Below, piece by piece: positions 22,951 to 33,200 of a stretch of DNA of 64,000 bases. The stretch lies in assembly GCA_030538275.1 (NCBI GenBank), contig JAUNUH010000005.1:1-64000 (forward strand). The letters run 5' to 3'. Both the position numbers and the translations under genes were made by a program. Positions within the stretch are counted from its first letter, which is position 1. Every line of letters begins with the position of its first letter. Below the pieces are notes generated by a model. It was not told where the DNA came from, ran no database searches, and saw only the letters and a program-made list of their open reading frames with translations. The stretch comes from Flavobacteriaceae bacterium. Its GTDB lineage: Bacteria > Bacteroidota > Bacteroidia > Flavobacteriales > Weeksellaceae.

Positions 22951-23991
22951 TTATCGATCCAAGCTTTCAATCCGCTGAAGGTAATTTCTTGAAATAAATT
23001 TAGTTTCTATTACTTTCCATGAAAAAACGGCGCAAATAAGGGTAATTCCTATGATAAAAAACATCAGCGTCCAGCGATTCCAGTAGGTGTGCAGGGAAAA
23101 CCAAACACAAAGCTGAATGATGGGAAAATGAAAAATATAAGTTCCGTAAGTGAAATCTCCATATTTTCCAAATCGGTTCAAAAAGCTGAAGTGATAGGCG
23201 ATAAATAGGACAATTACCGTAAGCGCAGCAGGTCTTAAAATGACAAAATCTGAAAAGAAGTATTCTATTAAAAAAATGAGAATGGCGGGTAGGAAGAGTA
23301 GTTTTAGGTTTGGAATTATTTTTTCGAAAAAATGAAAAGCAACAATTCCTCCAGAAAAATAACATAAAGAACCTGGTAATTGCTTGGCAAATCTGTGTAA
23401 GCCCGCATGATTTAATATGTTGAAAAACAGAATGGAAGCTATATAGACCAGCAAATAAAATAACCATTTCTTTCCAAAAATCTTTTTGTTTAAAAATGCT
23501 AAAAACGGAAGTAATAAATAAAAAGCTTCTTCAATTTTTATGGTCCATAAGGCGCCATTTACAGCGCACATGGTGTTGGTATTTTCAAAAACACCTGGTA
23601 AACAGGGTTGCAAATAGTTTTGATATAATAAATTTACACTCATATATTTCCAAAACTGTGCAGAGCTGAAATATTCTGTTGGAGAAAACTGGCTCACTGA
23701 TGAGAGTAAAATCCCAAAGAAAATTACCACAAATGTATAAGCGGGAACAATTCGCCTGATTCTTTTGATAAAATATTTTCGAAGCGTTAAAGTATGGGCT
23801 AAACTTTTTGATACCAAAAATCCACTGAGGATAAAAAAAGCATGAATGGCAATTTCACTTTTAAAATAGGGTTGAATTTCGCTGTACAATTCGCCTGGAA
23901 CCAGTACGGCAATATGAGCAATCATTACAATAAACGCCAAGGAAAATCGAATGAAATCAAAATTATTTTTATTGATATGAAAGGCGTGCAC
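22951..23991 (-). CDS. acyltransferase 3 family membrane protein
   Basis: 346 residues with about ten hydrophobic segments. It opens NFDFIRFSLAFIVMIAHIAV, in which the His is the conserved catalytic-type residue of acyltransferase 3 proteins, and continues with HAFFILSGFLVSKSL. These enzymes O-acylate surface polysaccharides or lipids in the inner membrane. No polysaccharide cluster surrounds it, so the acceptor is unknown. It ends 9 bp from the convergent methyltransferase gene. Confidence 0.88.
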   Translation of the reverse strand: MHAFHINKNNFDFIRFSLAFIVMIAHIAVLVPGELYSEIQPYFKSEIAIHAFFILSGFLVSKSLAHTLTLRKYFIKRIRRIVPAYTFVVIFFGILLSSVSQFSPTEYFSSAQFWKYMSVNLLYQNYLQPCLPGVFENTNTMCAVNGALWTIKIEEAFYLLLPFLAFLNKKIFGKKWLFYLLVYIASILFFNILNHAGLHRFAKQLPGSLCYFSGGIVAFHFFEKIIPNLKLLFLPAILIFLIEYFFSDFVILRPAALTVIVLFIAYHFSFLNRFGKYGDFTYGTYIFHFPIIQLCVWFSLHTYWNRWTLMFFIIGITLICAVFSWKVIETKFISRNYLQRIESLDR

Positions 23992-23995
23992 CGTG

Positions 23996-24709
23996 TTATT
24001 CTAATATTTCTTTGATAATTGTGAGCGCATCGGGCTCTTTGAAGCTCGATATATGGATTTGAAAGTACAATATTAGCGAATGTAACAATTGCTCGCGATG
24101 TGTGCGATTAAATTGGTTTTGATAATCTGGCGAAAATGAGCAATCCAGTAATTTTTTCCAATTTTGAGTTTCAATTTCATTCAAACTGAAATCAGAATTT
24201 TGATGATGCGTAAAGTCGCCTTCTGTCAATCTGAAGAATTTCCCATCAGAATTTTTCATGGGTGAAAAACCCATAAATTGGGTGAGCTTCATCAATAGAA
24301 TCAAATGAAATTCAGCAAAATGATGCTTTTTTTCATTAAAAATATTTAATTGATTATAAATAAAGTCGAATAATTTTGGATTTATATCGTCTTCTCTGAG
24401 GACATTATGCAGAATTTCAGCAAGAAATTGTAACATCATTAATTTTACGGGATTCTCTAATGTTTCATTCCAGCTCAAATATGCTTGTGGTTGTCGTGGA
24501 AGTATCAAAGAACTTTTTTTATTGGGTTTGAAACTGAATTCAACAGGTACCAAAGGATATGTAAGCAATCTCAAAGATTTATTTTTGGAACTGAAAAATC
24601 CTTTAAAAAGTAGTGATAACATTCCAAATTCACGCGTATAGATATATGCTATCAGGCTTGTATCACCATATTTTATTGATTTCAAAACAAGTCCAAATGC
24701 TTTTTCCAT
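23996..24709 (-). CDS. recO: DNA repair protein RecO
   Basis: 237 residues. The N-terminal OB fold is recognisable (FGLVLKSIKYGDTSLIAYIYTREFGMLSLLFKGF), followed by the helical RecO C-terminal domain. It anneals complementary strands and loads RecA with RecR. The zinc-finger cysteines found in some RecO proteins are absent. It overlaps the PorZ-like gene by 1 bp, so the two are probably co-transcribed. Confidence 0.9.
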   Translation of the reverse strand: MEKAFGLVLKSIKYGDTSLIAYIYTREFGMLSLLFKGFFSSKNKSLRLLTYPLVPVEFSFKPNKKSSLILPRQPQAYLSWNETLENPVKLMMLQFLAEILHNVLREDDINPKLFDFIYNQLNIFNEKKHHFAEFHLILLMKLTQFMGFSPMKNSDGKFFRLTEGDFTHHQNSDFSLNEIETQNWKKLLDCSFSPDYQNQFNRTHREQLLHSLILYFQIHISSFKEPDALTIIKEILE

Positions 24710-26949
24710 TAGCGTACAATAGCAATTTTGGCTGTTGCAGTTTCTGTTCCGTCGGCATTAATCATCAAGACCAAATAAATACCTGATGCCACTTTTTGAC
24801 CTTTTAAATTGGTTTGATTCCATTTTACAATTCCACCACTGGAGCGTGTTTTATAAATTAAATTTCCCACCACATCGGTAATACGTACATCGGCATTTTC
24901 TGCGATCCCTTTTATGGTAATTTCTCCATGAAAACCTGGTCTTACAGGATTGGGGTAGGCGATAACTTGTCCAAATGAGTCGCCAGTATCCTTGGCATCA
25001 CCTTTATACGCCATCAATCCTTTGTCGGTGGCAAAGTACACCATTCCTGTGGTATTGTCCACAGCAATGTCGTAAATAATATTGGAAGGTAATGGAGAGT
25101 CTTCTTCTTTGAAGTGAAAAAGTAAATCCCTGCCATAAGCAGAAACATAGAAAGCACCCGCTCCTTGTGTACCAATCCATTTTTGGTTGGCGCCATCTAC
25201 TTCTATATCATTGATGGCTGTGTCTGTGAGTAGTGCCTCTGGAATCCCGTTTTGAACGATTACAACGGGTTGAGTTTCTGGATTTCCGGCTTGCAGCTCT
25301 CGTATAGGATTGGTTTTAATTCGCAGTCCAAGTTGCGTGCCTATCCAAGCGGTTCCGTGTTTGTCTATACTTATGGTATAAACATTTGCCGAAGGAAGAT
25401 TTCCGTTGTCCTCTGAATTCATGATTTGATAAATTTCAGTCATATTTGTGATGATGGCTCCGCTGCCACGAGTTGCTGGTACCCATACCCAGCCGTCATC
25501 ACTCACTGAGGGTGCTTTGACACCAGGCGCACCTTGGTTAAAGTTTTCTAGACTGATCATGCTCCATCGGTTGTCTGGTGTTTTTTTATGAACCACGATA
25601 TGGCCACGTATTCCGTCGCCAACATAGGTTTGGGTAAGATACATATTGCCGGCCGCGTCGAAATCGGTTCCGCCTAAAGCCAGAAAAGGTAAATCAGCAA
25701 AAAGAATATTTTCTATAATACTACTGTTGGTATGGTTGAACTCGCGAACTCTAGTGTCGTTTACGACTTCAAAAACACCATTCAAATGAAACCACGATGT
25801 GGCATAAGCAGTATTGATATCCATAGGATTATATGAAATATGGGTGATATCCAAGGCGTTGTTTAACATGCTATTGGGGATGTGAATCCACTCTCTAGCG
25901 TTGAAGTGTGAATATCCGTCAGAATTATTGGTGCTATGAATAAAGCTAAGAATACCCCCTGGTGCAAGCCAAATCTGAGAATCTGTAGCTGTTACCGCAA
26001 ATGATGAATTGGAAATCGGCCCATCAGGAAAAATAGTTTCTCTGGTGTTATAGGGAACAAGTCCTTGTTTTTTTGTGCCAGCATAGATTTGATTATTGGC
26101 GACAATTCCAGAAATTACTCCCGGACCGAACACTACATTTTGAGTTTCTTGTAATTGATCATTTAAAACGATAATTCTATCGGTGGTAGCCACGCTCAAA
26201 ACATTATTATTAACATTTAAATCGGTAATAATTCCAAAAGATCGTAGAAAATGCCAATTATTATCTTGTAAAACATATAAATTACCATGAGATGCCGCCA
26301 TCAACTTATTTCCAAATCTTTGAATATGCGAAAAATTCTGTACGGGCAAACCGGTTGCAAGTTCCCAATTGTTGAAATTTGGGATTAAATCATTTAATTC
26401 ATGCGAAAACACGCCTCTTTCACTGGCTGTATATATCCTTCCATTAAAAAAATCGCTTTCATTTGCTGTGAAAAACTCTCCATTTTGCCTGAAAAAAGCC
26501 GTTTCTGAGAATTCTCTTCGTTCTAAATTGAATAATGAAACACCATAAGCCGCAGAAATTAACATATACTGATCCCAAGTAGAAAGATGATTTATTTGTT
26601 TGTTTCCTTGATATTCATCCAAAGGAATTTCGATGAAATTATAACTTTGTTCACCCAAAATATCCAGCTCGCCCGATTGATAGCCAATAATTAAATAATC
26701 AAAAGTCTCGCTATACACCACACTTGTAGGTTCTACAGCATTCAAAAAATTGGCTTTGGATATTTTTTGAAGTTCATTGTATTGTAAATCATAAGAAAAT
26801 AAAGCATTGGAAGAAGTGCAGTACAATTTGTTACCCACTTGGTTGATGCCTTTAACTTCTTGATAATTAAAGAAATCTTCCCATCTGGTGTTTTGTGAAT
26901 ACATGTTGCCAAACAGGCAAAGAAAAATTAGATAAAGGATTTTATGCAT
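24709..26949 (-). CDS. porZ: PorZ-like beta-propeller protein of the type IX secretion system
   Basis: 746 residues with a signal peptide (MHKILYLIFLCLFGNMYSQ). Two propeller domains are suggested by repeated blade strands such as DLQYNELQKISKANFL, GTAWIGTQLGLRIKT and QKWIGTQGAGAFYVSA. The C-terminal ~85 residues (VIAYPNPVRPGFHGEITIKG to the end) are a type IX CTD-like beta-sandwich. PorZ sits on the cell surface as part of the T9SS attachment complex. Assignment rests on architecture and opening motifs; another T9SS-exported propeller protein is the alternative. Confidence 0.8.
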   Translation of the reverse strand: MHKILYLIFLCLFGNMYSQNTRWEDFFNYQEVKGINQVGNKLYCTSSNALFSYDLQYNELQKISKANFLNAVEPTSVVYSETFDYLIIGYQSGELDILGEQSYNFIEIPLDEYQGNKQINHLSTWDQYMLISAAYGVSLFNLERREFSETAFFRQNGEFFTANESDFFNGRIYTASERGVFSHELNDLIPNFNNWELATGLPVQNFSHIQRFGNKLMAASHGNLYVLQDNNWHFLRSFGIITDLNVNNNVLSVATTDRIIVLNDQLQETQNVVFGPGVISGIVANNQIYAGTKKQGLVPYNTRETIFPDGPISNSSFAVTATDSQIWLAPGGILSFIHSTNNSDGYSHFNAREWIHIPNSMLNNALDITHISYNPMDINTAYATSWFHLNGVFEVVNDTRVREFNHTNSSIIENILFADLPFLALGGTDFDAAGNMYLTQTYVGDGIRGHIVVHKKTPDNRWSMISLENFNQGAPGVKAPSVSDDGWVWVPATRGSGAIITNMTEIYQIMNSEDNGNLPSANVYTISIDKHGTAWIGTQLGLRIKTNPIRELQAGNPETQPVVIVQNGIPEALLTDTAINDIEVDGANQKWIGTQGAGAFYVSAYGRDLLFHFKEEDSPLPSNIIYDIAVDNTTGMVYFATDKGLMAYKGDAKDTGDSFGQVIAYPNPVRPGFHGEITIKGIAENADVRITDVVGNLIYKTRSSGGIVKWNQTNLKGQKVASGIYLVLMINADGTETATAKIAIVR

Positions 26950-26979
26950 ATATCCCGATTTGGATAATTTAAAACGTGA

Positions 26980-26995
26980 AATTTACATGTAAATT
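26980..26995. promoter_or_regulatory. perfect 16-bp palindrome between porZ and the U32 gene
   Basis: AATTTACATGTAAATT is self-complementary over all 16 bases and lies 31 bp upstream of the porZ start on the minus strand, in the divergent spacer. It is a possible operator; no binding protein is indicated. Confidence 0.4.
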
Positions 26996-27024
26996 GCGAA
27001 ATGACCAAAGTCATTTGTTTGTTG

Positions 27025-27032
27025 TAATTTTG
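27025..27032 (+). promoter_or_regulatory. -7 promoter element of the U32 operon
   Basis: TAATTTTG matches TAnnTTTG, 20 bp before the ATG at 27053. A convincing -33 TTG at the right spacing was not seen. Confidence 0.45.
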
Positions 27033-27052
27033 CAGGTTCTAAAACGTAAACG

Positions 27053-28303
27053 ATGACAAAAGATAATAAAATAGAATTAATGGCTCCTGCAGGTAATTTT
27101 GAATCATTGCAGGCGGCTATTGATAATGGGGCAGATTCAGTATATTTTGGTGTAGAACAATTGAATATGCGTGCCCGGGCGTCGATTAATTTCACCTTAA
27201 ATGATTTAAAAGAAATTAGCCGTAGATGCAAGGAAAAAGGCGTCCGATCTTATCTTACGCTCAATACCATCATTTACGACCACGATTTGTCTATCATTCG
27301 CACCTTAATAGATAAAGCAAAAGAAGCAGATCTCACAGCAGTCATTGCTATGGATCAAGCCGTAATAGCTTATGCAAGGCAGGTAGGAATGGAGGTGCAT
27401 ATTTCTACTCAAATCAATGTTACCAATATAGAGACTTTAAAGTTTTATGCCATGTTTGCAGATACCATTGTTTTGTCTCGTGAGCTTAGTTTGAATCAGA
27501 TCAAAAAAATCACACAACAGATTGAAAAAGATGAAGTTCGAGGTCCTTCAGGAAATTTGGTAGAAATAGAGATATTTGGTCATGGAGCTTTGTGTATGGC
27601 GGTTTCTGGAAAATGTTATTTGAGTTTACATTCGCACAATTCCTCGGCCAATCGAGGTGCTTGTAAGCAAAATTGTCGTAAAAAATATACGGTAATCGAT
27701 CAAGAATCGGGTTTTGAAATCGAATTGGATAATGAATACATGATGTCGCCCAAAGATTTGTGCACACTAGAATTCTTGGACAAAGTAATAGATGCTGGAA
27801 TTAAAGTATTGAAAATTGAAGGTAGAGGCCGTGCTCCCGAATATGTTGCCAAGGTGATCAAAACATATAGAGAAGCAATTGATTCCATTTATGATGGAAC
27901 CTTCAGTCAAGAAAAAGTAGATATCTGGATGGGCGAATTAGAAAAAGTGTACAATAGAGGTTTTTGGAGCGGCTATTATTTGGGGCAAAAACTGGGTGAA
28001 TGGTCCAAAAATCCTGGGTCGAACGCAACACAGAAAAAAGTATATATAGGGAAAGGACAGCATTATTATCCTAAATCAGGAATTGCAGAATTCAAAATAG
28101 AAGCATTTGATTTGAAAGCAGGTGATACAGTGTTGATTCAAGGGCCGACAACAGGTTCACAAGAAATGGAAATGAACGAATTTATGGTGGGTGAAAAACC
28201 TGGCGAATTGGCCAGAAGAGGAGATGTAATTACTTTTCCTACCAAATTCCGCGTGAGATTGTCTGATAAGCTGTATAAGGTCGTACCAAATGATTTGAAC
28301 TAA
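27053..28303 (+). CDS. U32 family protein, probable tRNA hydroxylation factor (TrhP-like)
   Basis: 416 residues. It opens with IELMAPAGNFESLQAAIDNGADSVYFG, the U32 hallmark, and carries a cysteine set in HGALCMAVSGKCYLSL and ANRGACKQNCRKKY, likely Fe-S ligands. The size and C-terminal beta domain resemble the YegQ/TrhP group involved in prephenate-dependent 5-hydroxyuridine formation in tRNA. A ferredoxin gene overlaps its stop, fitting a redox-dependent hydroxylation. Peptidase activity is doubtful for this branch. Confidence 0.85.
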   Translation: MTKDNKIELMAPAGNFESLQAAIDNGADSVYFGVEQLNMRARASINFTLNDLKEISRRCKEKGVRSYLTLNTIIYDHDLSIIRTLIDKAKEADLTAVIAMDQAVIAYARQVGMEVHISTQINVTNIETLKFYAMFADTIVLSRELSLNQIKKITQQIEKDEVRGPSGNLVEIEIFGHGALCMAVSGKCYLSLHSHNSSANRGACKQNCRKKYTVIDQESGFEIELDNEYMMSPKDLCTLEFLDKVIDAGIKVLKIEGRGRAPEYVAKVIKTYREAIDSIYDGTFSQEKVDIWMGELEKVYNRGFWSGYYLGQKLGEWSKNPGSNATQKKVYIGKGQHYYPKSGIAEFKIEAFDLKAGDTVLIQGPTTGSQEMEMNEFMVGEKPGELARRGDVITFPTKFRVRLSDKLYKVVPNDLN

Positions 28304-28533
28304 TGGTGATTATCACATTACAGCGCGACAAATGTATAGGTTGTAATTATTGTGCAGAATTCGCACCCAATCAATTCAGAATGTCCAAAAAAGACGGTAA
28401 ATCTGTCTTATTGAAATCTGTGAATAAAAAAGGATTTCATACCTTGAAAGAACCGAATATGTCTGTTCTAAATGATTGTGAAAAGGCGGCAGAAGCTTGT
28501 CCTGTACGAATCATAAGTGTAAAAGTGATATGA
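28303..28533 (+). CDS. 4Fe-4S ferredoxin
   Basis: 76 residues. One cluster motif is visible: CIGCNYC at residues ~11-17, then CP near residue 65 (AAEACPVRII) as the last ligand, with an additional Cys in LNDCEKAA. This is a single-cluster ferredoxin. Its first base overlaps the last base of the U32 gene, and its stop overlaps the cyclo-ligase start, so the three are one operon. It probably supplies electrons to the U32 protein. Confidence 0.9.
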   Translation: MVIITLQRDKCIGCNYCAEFAPNQFRMSKKDGKSVLLKSVNKKGFHTLKEPNMSVLNDCEKAAEACPVRIISVKVI

Positions 28534-29087
28534 CAAAAAAACAAATTCGAAATGAATTTCAATTAAAACGAAATGAATTTACTTCACTTGAAATTCACGA
28601 AATGAGTAAAATGCTAAATCAACATTTTATTTCATCAAAATGGTTTCAAAAGGAAGTTTTTCATGTTTATATCGGGGTTTTGAATTTGAGAGAAATTGAT
28701 ACCTCAATTATTATTGAAAGCCTTTGGCATGCAGAAAAAACGGTAATTACGCCCAAAATGAAAGCCAAAGAGTTACTATCTTGTCATTATCATTATGATT
28801 CTGAATTGGAAAGAAATTCCTGGGGAATTTTAGAGCCCCGCGTTTGTGAAGAGTTGCCCATATCTTCTATCGATATAGTGCTTGTTCCTATGCTTATTTG
28901 CGATGTTTTGGGCAATAGAATCGGCTATGGCGGCGGGTATTATGATAGATTTATGTCTGAACTGAGGCCGGATGTACAATTAATTGGAATTAATTTTTTT
29001 CAACCCATTGAGCATGTTCCATCCGAGCATTACGATATTCCGTTGGATGCATTGATTACGCCGCAAGGTATAATTTCGTTTAAATAA
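28530..29087 (+). CDS. 5-formyltetrahydrofolate cyclo-ligase
   Basis: 185 residues from the ATG at 28530, which overlaps the ferredoxin stop as ATGA; an ATG at 28497 would lie well inside the ferredoxin. The ATP/folate motif IGYGGGYYDRFM at about residue 132 is diagnostic, with LVPMLICDVLGNR before it. It converts 5-formyl-THF to 5,10-methenyl-THF using ATP, returning the storage form to the folate pool. Confidence 0.92.
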   Translation: MTKKQIRNEFQLKRNEFTSLEIHEMSKMLNQHFISSKWFQKEVFHVYIGVLNLREIDTSIIIESLWHAEKTVITPKMKAKELLSCHYHYDSELERNSWGILEPRVCEELPISSIDIVLVPMLICDVLGNRIGYGGGYYDRFMSELRPDVQLIGINFFQPIEHVPSEHYDIPLDALITPQGIISFK

Positions 29088-29113
29088 AAAAGCCCTATTC
29101 AATGAATAGGGCT
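29086..29113. terminator. bidirectional rho-independent terminator
   Basis: AGCCCTATTC (29091-29100) pairs with GAATAGGGCT (29104-29113) over 10 bp with a 3-nt loop. An A-run precedes it at 29086-29090. It separates two convergent genes and serves both, best on the minus strand. Confidence 0.85.
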
Positions 29114-29139
29114 ATTTGAGCTTTTTTTATTTATCAGAT

Positions 29140-30099
29140 TTAATAACCGAAATTAAATGGATTTCCAAAATCGAATCCAAGACTGATTAAATGTCCATCT
29201 CCAGCTTCTTTGGATATGTCTGTAAGTCCCATTTTATAAGCATAACCAATTCTCAAACTTCCAATTTCTAGGTTTACCAGAGGTGTGATACTTAGAGCTT
29301 GTGCGCCCGATTCATCTGTATCTGTTCTGTAATTTACACCTAGTCTTACAGCATTTTCTCCCATGGCAAGACGAGAGCGAAGCGTCAAATCAATTTGTCT
29401 TTCAGAATTTGAATTTAAGTTCATTAAAACAGATGGTTCCAATTGAATTCCTTCAGAAAGATTCCATTTATAACCTACTTGAAAGTAATACCAAGTGGGT
29501 AGAGGTTCAATGGCATTAACGATGGGTCTATTATCACCCAAAGGCATATCCAATACAGAAATTCCACCGTAAATACCGTTATAATGAAAATTGGCACCTA
29601 AGTTAAAATAGGACAAGAAAAAACTAGTATCTTGTAGATATGGATCTTCTGGATGCTGTGCGTTCCATTTTGTACGGTCAAAAACTTGTGAAATGCCGTT
29701 AAAAGAAAGACCAAAAGAGAATTGGTTGTCCTCTTCTCCTTCATAATAACTGAATTGGTCTCCTATCGGAATGTGATATGCCGCAGATAGATTAAATCCA
29801 CGCATACTGGTTGCGCCGTTTCTATCGTTGAAGGCGTAGAATCCTCCTGCCAAACGATTGGTTATACGCGAATGCGCGCTCAAGGTTTGCGTAGAAGGAG
29901 CGTCTTCTAATCCTGCCCATTGTGAGTAATGCGTTGCGCGTAGCCTCAATACTTCTGAGTTCGAACCCGCAAATGAAGGGTTGATCAAATAGTTGTCTGC
30001 TACCAGATAATGCTCGTAAAAAGGCAAACCTTCTTGTGAATATGAATGTTGTAAGAACAACAAACAAATGCCGGCGAATAATATTTTTTTAATTTTCAT
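29140..30099 (-). CDS. PorP/SprF family outer membrane protein
   Basis: 319 residues with a signal peptide ending at HSYSQ. The start LPFYEHYLVADNYLINPSFAG and GFYAFNDRNGATSMRGF are typical of PorP/SprF proteins; the rest is beta-barrel-like. Members are paired with giant T9SS substrates carrying a type B CTD and are thought to help attach or export them. Here it lies 114 bp downstream of such a gene on the same strand, the usual SprB-SprF order. Confidence 0.9.
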   Translation of the reverse strand: MKIKKILFAGICLLFLQHSYSQEGLPFYEHYLVADNYLINPSFAGSNSEVLRLRATHYSQWAGLEDAPSTQTLSAHSRITNRLAGGFYAFNDRNGATSMRGFNLSAAYHIPIGDQFSYYEGEEDNQFSFGLSFNGISQVFDRTKWNAQHPEDPYLQDTSFFLSYFNLGANFHYNGIYGGISVLDMPLGDNRPIVNAIEPLPTWYYFQVGYKWNLSEGIQLEPSVLMNLNSNSERQIDLTLRSRLAMGENAVRLGVNYRTDTDESGAQALSITPLVNLEIGSLRIGYAYKMGLTDISKEAGDGHLISLGFDFGNPFNFGY

Positions 30100-30213
30100 T
30101 ATTTTCTCTCATGTGCACGTCAAGATTCTGCAAAGATAGTTTTCCTTTAGATATTGACTTAATTTTTATGGTTAAAAACAATTTAATAACGTTAAATATC
30201 TCAAAACATTGTA

Positions 30214-33200
30214 TTACTGATGTTTTATGGTAATATGGCCAGTTGCACTACGTCCGTCTGCCAATTTCAATATATACCAATAATCACCAGATGGTAGATT
30301 TCTTCCATTACTCTTTCCATTCCAAATGAATTCTGTCTTTTCATTAGATGATGTGTCAGAAAACAAGAGCTTGCCATATCTGTTATAGATAGAGAAATAA
30401 GACGCTTGTACATTTCCAGCCTCATCGCGGAACGAATCCATAAATGGTATTCTGAAATAATCATTCATACCATCATCATTTGGTGTTATGATATTAGAAA
30501 TATTCAAAATTAGTGTTGTCATTCCAGTACCGATACAGCCGCCTGCCAAAGATCTGATGTGAACGGTGTACATGCCGGGAAGCAATCCTGTGAAATTCGG
30601 ACTCGATTGCCAGTTTACACCATCCAACGAATACTCATAAGGGCCCTCACCCATTGCCGTTACAGAAAGACTGTTATGTGTTGTCTCGAGATGGGTAATA
30701 GATGGAATACGAACGGAATCAAAATCCATCTCCGTAGAAGATGAACATCCTGTGGAAGCATCTGTTACGGTGAGTATTACAGTTTGGTCTCCATCTGCGC
30801 CAGAAAGTGTCAAACTCTCAGTAATACCTAATAAGGCTCCATTTTCATTGGTCCAAGTGTAAATATAATTTGGATTGAAATTGGCAGCAGAAATTTGTAA
30901 TGATTCATTTTCACAATAGAAATTGACAGGTGCTACAATTTCGGCGGTTGGAGCGGGCATGACCTCAACTTCGAATTGCGTAATTGAAGGGCATTTTCTG
31001 TCTGCTGTTACGCGTACGTAAATGGTACCATTCGTGAGTTGAGCATTGTCAGGATCTATTGGATTGATATCATTCTGCGCATCAGTCAAACTCATGTGAT
31101 AAGAAACCCAGTAATTCCCTGTGAGATTGGTAACCAATCCTGCCATAGAGCTGAGGTCGAATACCGCAGTTCCGAATCCGTCATCACAACCTTGAACTGC
31201 AGGAATACTTGTATTGACTTGGGTTTGTTCACTTTGGGTGAGCGTTACCACAGCAATATTGCTACAACTTGGATTTCTGCCAGTCTCGGTAACCCGTACA
31301 TAAATATCCATAGGTAGTGTCGTAATATTATTGGCATTTGCTTGGGTCATTGGATTGGTTCCTCCTTCTGCATTTGCAAGTGATGTATAATAACTAAAGC
31401 TATATCCAGAGGTGTTATTCACAACCAGGCTGTTCAAATCAGTTAGATTAAATCCGTAAACCCCGTCAAATTCTGGATCGCATACCAATAATTCATTATT
31501 ATTAACCCTTGGTAAAGCTTGTAAATTTAATGTAAGTTGTGTATGTGCAGAGCAATCTCCCAAGCTAGCCTGTACATAAATCACTCCTCCAGAAGAAGCA
31601 TATTGCGTAAGATTTCCTGTTATTGGATTGTTGTTTTCTAAATCATTCAAACTCGCAAAATAGGCTAATGTATAGGTGTTTACTCCTCCAGATATTACAG
31701 AATTCATCGATGTGATATCAAAGTTTTCGCTTCCATCATCACCAATATCGCATAAGGTAATAGAGGCAGGTGTAAGCGGCAATCCTTGATGAACAATAAC
31801 ATCAAATGAAGTTACATCAAAACATTCTCCATTGTCCACTCGTACATATATGGTAGTAGTTCCTGTAGAAGCACTATATGCGCTAGGATTGGCAATGGCG
31901 TTCACGGCATTTTCTGCATTTGCCTGTGAAGTGTAGTATGAAAGCGTTAAGCCAGTTTGGGTGCCTATAATATCTGCTTCTTGAGAGCTGAGGTTAATAT
32001 TTTCTGAACCTGACAAATCATTATCACAAATTTCCATATTTTCTGGTTGTGTAGCCACTGGTTCTGGTAGTGCATGTAGAGTTATTTCAGAAACAACTGC
32101 ACATGTTCCATCATCCATGTTAACATAAATAATTTGACCATCTGTTCCGGTAAAAGATCCAATATTTGTGATGGCATTGGCAGTTTGATTATTCTGCGCA
32201 TCGCCCTGATTGATATAATAATTTAATGTAATTCCAGATTGACCGTTCAACAATTGCTGAGATGCGCCGGATAAATCAAAAACGAAATTTCCATTATTAT
32301 CTGCACAAACAGAAAGTTCTGCTGGGTAAATTTGTGGTCCTTCATTTAAGATTAATTCTAAAACGGTTTGGGAAAAACAACCGTTAGCATCGGTTACCAA
32401 CACATGAATAAGAGTAGAACCAGATGCAAAAGTTGTCGTGTTATTAATTTCATTGCTGCCGTTTTGCAAATCTGCCAAGCTAGGGTAAAAATTGAATGTG
32501 AAATTTTCATCATTGGCAATTATTTGTTCATTTGCAAGGGTTAAATCCCAATTTTCAGTTCCATCTTGTCCGATATCACATTTGCTCAGTTCAGCAGGGT
32601 TCAGAACTAATCCATCCTGAATAATGACTTCAAAAGAATTCACCGAAAAACATCCGTTTTCTGATACTGCTCTTACAAAAATTACAGTTGTGCCTTCTTG
32701 AGCCGTATAATTCGTAGGGTCGGGTATTGCATTATCTCCTGAAGTTGCATCTGCCAAGCTTGTATGATAGCTTAATGTAATGGTTGTATCTCCATTGGTA
32801 ATGATGGCAGCGTTTTGTGTAAGGTTCATGGTTTCGCTACCATTGGCGTCCAAATCACATGCCTGTAGCAATTCGCCTGGGAAAATTTCTGGTCCTGGAT
32901 AAGAGTTCAAGGTAATTTCTGAAATGCTGAAACATTCATTTTCATTCTCTAATCGAACATAAATTATTTGCCCTTCATTTCCAATAAATGAAGTAGGATC
33001 CTGAATGGACTCGATGGTATTATTTGCATCGGCATCTGCCGCATTTTCAAAATAAGTAAGTGTGATACCTGTTTGCCCGTTTAGAATTTGTGCGGATGCA
33101 TCTGTAAGATTATATACTAAATTTCCATCTTCGTCTGCACAAACGAACAATTCTGCAGGATTATTTATCGGTGCATCATTTATTTCCAATGTCAAAGTGG

